Source: Flabesymbios commensalis (taxonomy: Eukaryota; Annelida; Polychaeta; Terebellida; Flabelligeridae). Taken from it: DNA of 64,000 nt. A model generated the notes under the pieces. That model made no database searches. It worked only from the letters and a program-made list of their open reading frames with translations, and was not told the DNA's origin. A program made the position numbers and the translations under genes. This document shows positions 49,401-61,400 of the stretch, piece after piece; the stretch's first letter is position 1, and each line of letters starts with the position of its first letter. The stretch lies in assembly GCA_964017125.1 (NCBI GenBank), contig OZ024907.1:26350476-26414475 (forward strand), in the 5' to 3' direction.

Positions 49401-52400
49401 ACGAAATCCTGAAAAAACGAGAGCGATATGGGGAATATAGGCCTAAATGTAATTATTTAAGCATGACTTCATTTTAGCCTATTAACCCGGCTTTTTCTCT
49501 ACAAGTGTATCAAGTGTACACAGTAGATGCAGTAGCATCTCAGGGTAGGAGAACTACTGAAAGATGCTTAATCCCAGTCATCTCCGTGTAAATTAGACCT
49601 GTAAATCTGGAAAGTCGGCTTCTTGGTCATATATAAATCGCTACCAGGAAAACATGTGCGCAGCCAAGTAAACAACACTATTTACCATGTCTTGCCACGT
49701 GACGAGAACCAGTGCGTGATTAGCTGGAAAGAAAAAGTCGTAACACCCCCACCCACCCCCCGCGCGCGTCCGCGACAAAAGTTGAACATTTTTCAACTTT
49801 CTGTGGACGCGCCGCGAGGGGGTAGCGTCCACGCGTCCGGGACGCTTCCTGGTGTGAACACCTCATCATATTATAGAAGGCTCAACTTCTGCGGACGCGT
49901 CGTAAGCAAAAAAGTGGTACCACTAGGGAAAAGTCGTAACAGGTTTAGATGTTTATTTTTTTGCGGGGGCATGCCACTCCCCCTTCTATAGGTCCCTGCT
50001 GTTGAATGGTTTCTTGGAAATCTGAGCACCCCCTTAATTTATTGCTGGATACGCCACTGGGTTTATTGCACGACAAGTGAACGGTGAAACTTGGGTGCAA
50101 ACATTACATCTCAACGTCAAACAAGCCCAAATCTTAAGTTATGTGTATATTTTTCGGGGCTATATAGTATCTATTCTACAACCCCTAAGTCATGGCAATG
50201 TAAACTCACGAAAAATCCTTTTGACTATTCAATGATATGCACATTCGCTGGGTTTTGTCAAATATATTTTGTCACCTAAAAGTGTAATGACGGGCTCCAT
50301 GCAATAATCTGTTCAGCGCCATTAACAGGTTCTTGCTGATAACGACGGATTTGAGGTGCTGAGGTAGGGAAGATTATTGGGTAAAAAAATCTTAGCTCTA
50401 CGACCATTATAAAGTACTTTTCTCAGAAGCAAGTACATGTTTATGGCTGTTAGTGAGACAAATTTCACGATAAAAAACTGTTAAGTGCGTTTACCAGTAA
50501 ATTTTACTAAATAACATGTAGCAAATCCTTTCCAACTCCCCATTATATATAAAAGAGATAGCAGTAGGCCACTGCGCTTTACATGTAAAACTCATTAATT
50601 TATATAAGCTTTTAAAGGAGTAGTCCACTGTGTACGAACTGTTGAACAGAGGGACCCAGAAAGCACCAGACTGATTACAGAGATAGAGACAACTGGGGTA
50701 CAACTAAAACTAGAGACATACATAAAGTGGTCGTTAGCTATAACCTTTGGTCAGCTAGGTTTGACTGAGTTTGTCTGAGCATGAGACCCTAATAAAGTAC
50801 AGAGTTTGAAATAATAATAAAAGATGTCACAATAAATAATCGTCAAGGATGTAGTTAGAGGCTTTCTGTAATCGACGAAACGAAACGAAACAGACGAAAC
50901 GAAACTGACAAAGCTCGTTCCTGTAATCGACAAAACGAAAATGACGAAACGTAAGTGACTAGACTGGGTTCTTGTAAGTTACGAGACTGATGTCACTGGG
51001 TTTGTGTAATCGACGAAACTAAGTTTCTGTAATCGCCGAAGCTGAGTTCTTGTAATCGACGAAACTGACGAAATAAGTTCCTGTAATAGACAAAAGTGAG
51101 TTCCAGTAAATATCATGGTAATCGACAAAGCTGAAGAAAATGGGTTCCTAATAGTGTAGGCTACAGTCATGTTTTTAAGGGTACTTAATTATATTTTGGG
51201 TATTCCAGGGTTTTAAGGGTATTTAAGGGTACTTAAAGAGTACCTAATGATAGCTAAGGTTTTGTGAGGGTATTTACGGGCCTCGCCGGCAATCACACGA
51301 GCATGTCGACCGTGAGATAATGATGCCATCCCAGCAAACACGATACATTGAATCAATGTTGTTTTAATGTTGGTCCGACATTGTGTCTAGATGTATGGTG
51401 ATAGCCTATATATGTATCATGCTGCATGTTTTTAATTGGTAAGTTGAGCAAATGTTGGGCCATCGTGGCCATTGGGCCAGACGGCGGTACAACATTTTTG
51501 CAGTATTGGTTTCACATATGTGTATGATGGGATGCCGAATGACATAATGCTGCGGTTTAATGTTAATCCACAGTCCGCCATGTATGTGATCATATTTGTC
51601 CATCATCGGCATGTGGCGTGATAATACAGCTGGCCGGAAACACCTTCTGACTGCAAATGCTGTAGATTTGTTTTAAATTATTTTTCTTTTCGCGATCTTC
51701 ACAATATCCCAATTAACTAGCTAATTAAGAATATTTGCATCAAGAGGGGCGAAATGACACTTGAAGGTCTCAGAAAACACAGACCTCTTTATCGACAATG
51801 GGTAGAGGTCACGTGTTTGTGGGAATTCTAAGCATTGTTGCACCTGAACTGGTTTCATGTTGGTCCACCGTCTACGACGCTGATCCATCATTAAGGCTTT
51901 ATTTGCTCAAAGTGTAGTCCCCTATGTCAATCGGCATTCCATCCTTAAACCAATGATTTATTAATGTTGGACCACCGTCTGCAACTGTGGCCAACATTAA
52001 ACCAGAATTCGCTCAACGCATAGTCCCCTATACATGTAACCAATGTTAGGCCAGCATCGCAGACGGCGAACCAACATTGCCCTAACGTGTCTATGTTCCG
52101 AAAGCAAAATAAAAAAATAATACAAATTATAGTAATCGCCCAGCTATCTAACACGGTTTACCAAATATCAGCAATGTGAAAGTAAATAGTGGCCGATAGG
52201 CGGCCATTTTGAATTCGATTGAGTCGAAAGTTTTTTAAAGGCATCCTCTCTCTAAACGTCACATTTTGTTTTATAGTAATGGTCTAGCTATCTAGCACGG
52301 TTTACCTGATATCAGGCCTATCGAGGTAAATAATGCTGATTGTCAGCCATTTTGAATTCGTAAATTAAAAATTTTCAGGGTGCATCCTCCCCCGAAAACT

Positions 52401-55400
52401 CACACTTTGTTTTATAGTAATCAGGTGTTGGTCTAGCCATCTAGCACGGTTTACCAAATATCAGCCATGTGAAAATGAATAATGGCCGAAAAGGCGGCCA
52501 TTTTAAATTTGATCAAGTCAATTTTTTTCAAGATGCATCCTCATCTGAAATCTCACATTTCGTTTTACAGTAATGGTCTAGCCATCTAGCACGGTTGACC
52601 AAATAACGGCCATGTGAAAGTGAATAATGGCCGATAAGCGGCCATTTTGAATTTTATCGAGTCTAATTTTTTCAAGATGCATCCTCTCCTGAAATCACAC
52701 ATTTTGTTTTATAGTAATGGTCTAGCCATCTAGCACGGTTTACCAAATAACGGCCATGTGAAAGTGAATAATGCCCGATAAGCGGCCATTTTAAATTTTA
52801 TAGAGTCGAATTTTTTTAAGATGCATCCTCTCCTGAAATCACACATTTTGTTTTATAGTAATGGTCTAGCCATCTAGCACGGTTTACCAAATAACGGCCA
52901 TGTGAAAGTGAATAATGACCGATAAGCGGCCATTTTGAATTTTATCGAGTCAAATTTTTTCAAGATGCATCCTCTCCTGAAATCACACATTTTGTTTTAT
53001 AGTAATGGTCTAGCCATCTAGCACGGTTTACCAAATAACGGCCATGTGAAAGTGAATAATGGCCGATTGGCGGCCATTTTGAACTTTGACAAAATGAATT
53101 TTTTCGAAATACATCCTCTCCTGAAGCCTTACAATTTGTTTTATAGTAATGGTTTAGATATCTTGAGCGGTTTTCATGATATTCCACAATATCAGGCCTG
53201 TCGAGGTGAATAATGGCTGATAGGCGGCCATTTTGAATTTTATCAACTTCAAATTTTTCAGGATGCATCCTCTCCTGAAACCTTACAATTTATTTGATAT
53301 TAATGGTGTAGCTATCTTGAGCGGTTTTCATGATATTCCGCAATATCAGGCCTGTCGAGGTGAATAATGGCTGATAGGCGGCCATTTTGAATTTTATCAA
53401 CTTCAATTTTTTCAGGATTCATCCTCTCCTGAAACCTTACAATTTATTTGATATTAATGGTGTAGCTATCTTGAGCGGTTTTCATGATATTCCGCAATAT
53501 CAGGCCTGTCAAGGTGAATAATGGCCGATAGGCGGCCATTTTTAATTTAATCGACTTGAAATTTTTCAAGATGCATCCTCTCCTGAAACCTCACAATTTG
53601 TTTTATAGTAATGGTGTAGCTATCTTGAGCGGTTTTCATGATATTCCGCAAAATCTTTCAGTCGGATTTACCGATGTTATAAATTAGGTCAAAGTGCTGG
53701 GTCAACTTTAAGGTCAAGGTCCAAAAACCTGAAAAGGCACAACTAGGGACCTTAGAGAACATGTATGTGCAATATGACTGTCATCCGCCCAGTACTTTTC
53801 GAGATCTGCTCCGGAAACGAAGTGCGCGTCAAAACGTCTAAATAGGTCATAGTTCTGAACCAGAAGTAGGTCAAAGTTCAAATACCCCAAAAGGCACAAC
53901 TAGACCACCTAGGGGTGTTGTGTGTAAAATTTGAAGACAATCGGACAAGTACTTTCAGAGATATCCTCCGGAAACGAATTGTTTACGGACGGCCCAACGG
54001 CCCAACGGCCCAACGGCCCAACGGCCCAACGGCCCAACGGCCCAACGCCGTCACATCATCATTTTCTCCTCTGCAACCTTGCGTATTGAATTCAGATTAA
54101 AAATATTTTAACCCGTCCATTAGCCACCTGGAAGTAACCCACATACCAAAAATTGTTATCCTAGCTTATTTTCTCACAAAGTTATAGGCAAAAGAAGAGG
54201 CCAAAAAAAAACGGAGGTAGAATCCATAGCTCCCTTCGCTCACCTACGGTGACGGCGGGAGCTAAAAATTAAAGTCAAGGGTCGTTCCAAATCAATATTC
54301 GAGGAGACTTTTGGCTTTATCCCTTATTTAATGTCTTCCAGAAACTTTACCAGTAAGAATTTCAAATTTTACAAAATAAAACAATCAGGTTTGTCCCCAT
54401 CGTACTTTTAGATCGCACATTCGGATTGCCGAATATAAAGTGTTTAACCCTTTCAATCCTGAGTTTACCATTGTCACCTTCATCCACTACAAGCCGAGAA
54501 TTGCTGTGGTTTGATGTGGTTTGAAAATAAAAGAAAATTACCACGTATTGGTAAACCAGTTTCATGGAAACTTTCGTTCTAAAACCCTTAGTTGTAGGGT
54601 TAATTGGATTCCTGTCTCGGAGCGTGTCAAACAAATTAACCTTTGTAAAGTATACAGTGTAGTACATGGGTCGGCACGTGAGTATCTTAAAGGGACTGGC
54701 CCAGGCTAAAATCATAAAAAAATCGGTGATTTTATATTGGCTTCTCAATATCACCATATGATGTAAACATGTCCATAGACTAGAGCTGCAAAAGTTTTTT
54801 AATTTTTCTGCTGCGCATTCACCAGTTAGACTAAATATAGAGACGAAATTCCCGTATTTCTAATTTTTGACATGGTTGTCAATAATTACAAATCAGGAAT
54901 TTCGTCTCTATATCTAGTCTAACTGGTGAATGCGCAGCAGAAAAATTTAAAAACTGTTGCAGTTCTAGTCTATGGACATGTTTACATCATATGGTCATAT
55001 TAAGAAGCCAAAATAAAATTAACTATTTTTTGATGATTTTAGCCTGGGCCAGTCCCTTTGAAATGTAATTTTCCATGGTTAGTGAGCGCAAGGATACTAG
55101 AACAGTATCCTTGGTGAGCGGCATTCAATCTCTCCAAGACATCATGTGCAGTCCCTTGTCTTACCACATGTGAGGTCTGAGTCTCGAGGTTTCCCATGTA
55201 TTCGGAGTAGGTCAGGTCGGTTGGTTTAACGTACATACGGTACAATCAGATCGTATGTGAATGGTATTTTTTTCAGAATTTTATGTATTTTTTAGCAGCA
55301 GACTAAGCCTCCTCATCTGAGTTTTCACCTACAATGCTCTTACATGTATACTTCCTCTCTCCATCCTGGATCACTGTTATAGGGACCGTTGTGGAAATAA

Positions 55401-58400
55401 GTACACCTCACCACGAAACTTTCCAGTGTGTATTATCCCTAGTGACCAGGCATGGTGGCTGCCGGTTTTTATTATTTTAAAAAATTATAATGACCATTTA
55501 TTTGAATCACCGAGTCTCTAGTGTAATTAAACGTGCTGATAATACAAAGTCGTTGGGACGCTTACCTACTAAATCTCTTAAAAACTTTGTGTTTGTTTTA
55601 GCATATCTTTATCTTTAAAATATCGGCATAGATATAATATGTGAATTTATACCTTGGTGTCATAATATTATTGTTCCATGTACTGATATGTTATATTATA
55701 GAAATTTCTCGTGTTTCTAGAAACCTTTAATACTTAGAGATAACAACGATACTGTAAAAATGTGGCATAACATCAATTATGAAGAGCAGGTCGATGAACT
55801 ACACATATGGGTGATTCTTCACCATGTTCATTATGTCTCTGTCCTTAAAGTTATACATGTACGTCACTGTAAGGAATATACAGGACTACATATAAACTAA
55901 TCATCCACTTTACCTTACATGACCTCTGTAGAAAGGCAAAGACTGCGGTATTCTGTTTAAATAACGTTTGTATGGCTATATGGTGTAAACTCAGCTACTA
56001 TATCTACAAACCAGTTGAGAATATATAGACCCCCTGATCGAAGTCCAGAAGCAGCAAGGGACAGCTTATTCAAATTTTGATCGCGGTATAGCCAGAATAA
56101 CTTAACTGCTTATAATAATTTAACAGGCCGAGAAATATCCATATAGCCGAAAATTGACTCTGAATATACATACTCAGACGCAGTATGTGCAAAACTTTCT
56201 GATTTAAGATTTATTTTACCTTTCAATGAATTTGTAGCATCGGCAAAGAATACCCTTTAAATATTTTGCGTACTACTAGATTATTCATTATTTTTCAACT
56301 GGAATTGCATAGTAAACATGCTATCGTAAACAATTCGCGGTTGAAATGAGGTAGGAGTATTTTGAGTAGCATCAGTTTGTCGGATTAAAAGTAATTTGAA
56401 CATGTTTAAGTCCCTATATTTATATATTCGTTGTTCACACTGACATGGTTACCAGGTTACATACAATAAAGCCGTCAAAACACGTGTCTGGCCGTCAAAT
56501 ATATATGACATATTATCTTATGAAGTAATATCTCGAATTGATAGTAAACATAACAGACATTATCAACGTACGCAATAATATACGTACTGAAATATTTATT
56601 TGCTACCGCTTACACTATTTTTATTCCTTTCTACTAATACACATCTGGAGCCTGCGATTGAAGCAAGTATGAATTTCACCACAAAATTAATGAGAAGCAA
56701 GTAATGAAATTTATGATGTTATGCACACAGTTCTTCTGTGCTGCTGTAAATAAACTAATATATATTCCATGGAACAATGAGTTTAACATTCCACTGTTCA
56801 CCTGTTGACGATTCAATGCCCCCGTTTCTAATCAATCTCAGCCACTGTGTCCACAAAGTTATCTGCCTGATTATCATAATACTCAGATCAACTTAACTGC
56901 AAAATTTGGTTTAGAGTTGGCTCACCGTCAGCGACGCTGGACAGCATTCAGCCAAAAATGGTGTTTGCTATAGGTGGGTTTGACAGTCGAACAGGGGCTT
57001 TGATTTCAGTAGGTCAGCAAACACGTCATATTAACCCAATAATGATTTAATGTAGGCCCATCGTCTTTGACGCTGAGCCAACAACAATTGAACATATTGG
57101 TACCCCCTTGATTATTAAGACAACGTTCATGTTTGTCGAGTTTGGTGTTGCTAGCAGCAATAAGAAGCATTGAAACCACGTTGTGGCGAAGCTGCGACAA
57201 TCTTGACGCAGCATTTGACTTTTACAGAATACTCCAGCAGCCCTCCATTGTGGAGTATCAGGCTGGAGGGGGGAAAGAGGCTGGCAGATCTAGTCGACCA
57301 GCTGACCCTTGAATGCTGCCACAGCAGGAACGTAGCCAGGATTCGTCAGAGGGGGGTTCGAATTTCTGCTGTAGGCCTACCTCTCAAGCCTCGAAGAGGC
57401 TGACCGGTCCGAAGGGGCGGCCATTTAGGGGGGTCTGGAGGCACCCCCCCCCCCCAGGATATTTTGAAATATTATGTGTTTAATGGCGCATCCTGGGGTC
57501 ATCTGGAACTGAATTTATTTGTCAGCTACGACCGAAAAATGGCACTTTTTTATCAATGTATTTGTATTGATGTCTAAATATCCTTAGCCTACATGTTACA
57601 AGTTACACATGTATGTTACGTTGGGGGTGGGGGAGTGAGGAGTGAGTTAAGTCTAATCACACACTAAATTAACATATAGACTAACCATTTCAAGACGTCT
57701 TGAGTGAGGTGTTGCAAAGCGCTGGACAACTTCTCCGACGGAGATTTTAAACCATCACCATGTCATGGTGTAGGTGCATAAGAGCAAGGGCGCCGAGTCT
57801 TTTTTTGTCATGGTCTATCGCTTTACGAAACTTATCACAATGTGCGCGTACCTAGGCCTACATACCATATAAAACGTCTACAAAATGTAAGTGGGAGAAC
57901 ATAGGCCTACTTTAAAAATAACAAAATAAAGTGTATTCTTATTTACAGTTACTATAAATTGGATAAACCTACCGCGTCAAAAAACATTTCTGTAAATACA
58001 TTAAGGTCCAATACATCAAATCATCTTTTCACCTTCTCAAATATTGTCCTCGCAATTTACAATATGCACCAAAGTATTTTGAGAAAGTGTTCTGCTTTCT
58101 AACTTGCTCTTAGAAAGCAGAACATCCCAAAAAGGAAATTGTTAGAAAACAGGAGACTTTTTCAAAATACGTAGATTTGAATTCATGACACTATTCTGAA
58201 AATGAAATAATGATTTGATTTATTGATCAATAATAGCCTAGATTTTCAGAAAAATGTTGATGCGGTAGGTTTATCCATGTTGAAGTAAAAGCAACAAAAG
58301 CGTCCCTTTTCATGAGGATATTTCGTGAGCAGCCATCTATTTCACATCAGATAGATACTAAATCGATCTCAAATCATACATGTAGCAAGTAAGAACAACC

Positions 58401-61400
58401 CTGAATTTTTTTTGAAATTTGAATGAGCATTTTAAAAGTTGACATATAGTGAAATTTCGCAATTACAATTGAACTAAACAAAACGAATTGGTTATAGGCC
58501 TATATATAGGTGCGCCATAAGCATGATAAGAAACAATATAGTAGGCTACCTGGCATTGAAATATCTAAATAAAAACTAAAATGAAATTATTGGTTTTATT
58601 AATACTTTTTTTTTGTTTTTCATTGCCGTCCAGACATATTAGTGATTTTCTATTTAATTATTTTTTATGTGTTTTTTTTGATGCGCAAATCGGTTGTACG
58701 TTTCCGTTATCCCATGAATTTGAACAGTTTGGGTCAGTGCATAGGCCTATATATTTGTGCACAAAGGAAATATATCGGCAGCAGCGGGACTCGAACAGGG
58801 TATCCCCGGGCTCTGAGTCAACCACGCTACCAATGAGCTATCCTGGCGCCACATAGAGGAGAGTCATTAGCAATTTGCTACGTGTCATTTTAAATTGTCT
58901 ATAGTAGTGACATCTCGTAATTAAACTAAATAAATTAGACCACTGGGTTTACAGAGGGCGTCATAATTAGCAACTTACTACATGTAAAATGTCGGCTGAT
59001 TATCGCCAGTGAAATCAGGTAACGCAGCCGTAACAGAATAATGATATAATAATGTGACTTCTACTATATAGTTACATGCCCGCCAGCGTTGTCAGTGGGC
59101 CCAAAAGGGGGGTTCGTCCGAACCCCTCCAACCCCCCCCCCCCCCCTCCCCCTGGCTACGCCCCTGCACAGTTTTCGCTTGTATGGAAGCTGCCGGAGGA
59201 GAATTCCAATCAGGGATAGTTCGATGCCAAAAAGAAATTTGTCCCAGTGTGGTGTTAGCTCTGATGTGTTTATAGGCCTGATTGTGCCCACCACGTGTTC
59301 TTCTATCTGCTGGGATTAAACGGTCGTTGATAGGAATTTCGACTAACTCATTTAAAATTTTGAACATACATAAAAGTCTAGAATTTTTTCGTCTTGTTTT
59401 CAAGTCAGTCCAGCCCAGGTTCTGAATGAGAGATGTCACACTGGCTGTTTGTCTGTAATTTTGGGTGACAAATCTTGCTGCTGCTCTTTGATTTTTTTCT
59501 AATTAATCAATGTCTTTTTGCCTAAAGGGGTCTGCGTCGGGACTCGGCTGTCCATATCGTTCGTTCATCTTGTTTGTCAGGGCGGGCGGGACAAATACAT
59601 TCAAATGTCACTGTTTACTTTACGCTCACCAGGTAGTAGTGACAAAGGCCAATTGTTAGCCTCCAAGTAGAAACGCGATGTTCACCAAATGTTGGTTCAA
59701 TGTTGGGCCGACGTCGTATACGGTGGGCCAACATCGAAACAACATTGTGTCTCGTGTTTGCTGGACTGGATGATATGTACCCGGCAAACCCGAGACATGA
59801 AGCCAATGTTGGTTCAATGTTGGCCCACCGTCTACGACGCTGGGCCAACATTGACCCAACATTGGCTTCATGTCTCGTGTTTGCTGGGTATAGCATTACG
59901 TCTCTTATATAACACTGACTTTGTGAGAACAACAATGACCTTTGGATTTATACATCATGTATCCACGTGCCTGGCAGATGTAAAAAGGCTCATTATAAAA
60001 GTTGGAGTCACAAATTATATATACATGTATATCTAATACCATTCTTATCACAATTGCTACCAGGGCCGCTATTCTAAAATCGACACCATCTCTTATGCAT
60101 AATGATAGATCTAGATCATGATAATCATCTCAACCAATCACAGACCATCTCAACAAAACACATGTCTTTACGATCTAGGGCAACCGGTGAGGGAATACAT
60201 TACAGGCCCAGACGATAACAATTGATAAACAGATTATTATATAACGTTAGAGATATATAGCTTTAATATATCGTCCCCACACCCCCTCTTGTTACACTCC
60301 GTAGCAGTGTGTGTGCCTACACACTGCTACGCCGTGTGCTGATTCATGCCGACTGCAAGTGGCTTTCCCTGACCCCTTCCACCACCCTCCTGTATCTGTG
60401 TATGTAATGATTAAACTGCCGCTCGGGCAGGATTTTCAGCGTAACGCGACAGTGGACTGTTTAAATGGGGACAGTGTACCCTCTTGTGTGGGGATATAAC
60501 TCACACCTGACAAATGATACATCATTTCAATTTACAGAGTAAAATGTTCCTAAAATATTTATTTTACACTTTTACTTATTAATACTGTCTGAGAACTACC
60601 TGGTGATAAGGACGTGAATTAAAGTGAATCTTACCTGTCTAAGCAGAGGTTCCCCTTCACGTGCCACAGAACCAATAACACTGCTGTTAACTGGCACTGT
60701 TCTCCAAGCTAGCACCTGAAAAGTAACACATTTATCATAGTATTGGCATTTTACACATTTAATCTACTTATTTTGAAGTTCAGTCAGTACAAATGTTGTA
60801 GCACTAAACTGAGTGGAGTAGGCAATAAGAAGGTATCTGTCTGGCAATAAGAAGGTATATGTATTCAACAAGGTTAAAGTGTATTTGTACCCAATAAGGT
60901 GTTAAAATGCAACTTAAAGGTGATCTATCACCCCTCATATAGTATAAATAATTTTATGACAAATAAATCAAAGTTGCCACAAGATGGGGCACAAGTGTTT
61001 CCTTATATGGGGTGATTGGCCATCATGTGACCCTCTGAGAGGGTCACATGATAGCCGATCACCCCATATAAGGACATAATTATTCATACCATATAAGGGG
61101 TGATATAGCACCTTTAACAGCCACCATCTAATCTTGTTGGGGTGACATTAAAGGGCACTCATATTAGAGCAATTAGCTCAATTTAGAGCCCTAACTAATT
61201 TAAATTTTGAATCAATAATTTCTAAATGACATTAATAAGACTACAATTAGGTAAATTTAACAAGTACCACATAATTTTCAAGAGGTACCCTTGGTACAGG
61301 GTCAGTATTTTCAAAGTGATTGCCCTAGATGAGGATTTAGGCGCTATAGAATTTTATTATTATTATTAGATCTTTAGGCATATGGTTGGTCAATCACATG

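Noticed and set aside
54362-54757. 131-codon minus-strand frame
   Set aside because: Antisense to a LINE fragment and crosses two MITEs; not a gene.
58787-58853. Functional tRNA gene
   Set aside because: A and B boxes are present but the stems do not pair and the anticodon loop lacks a normal layout.
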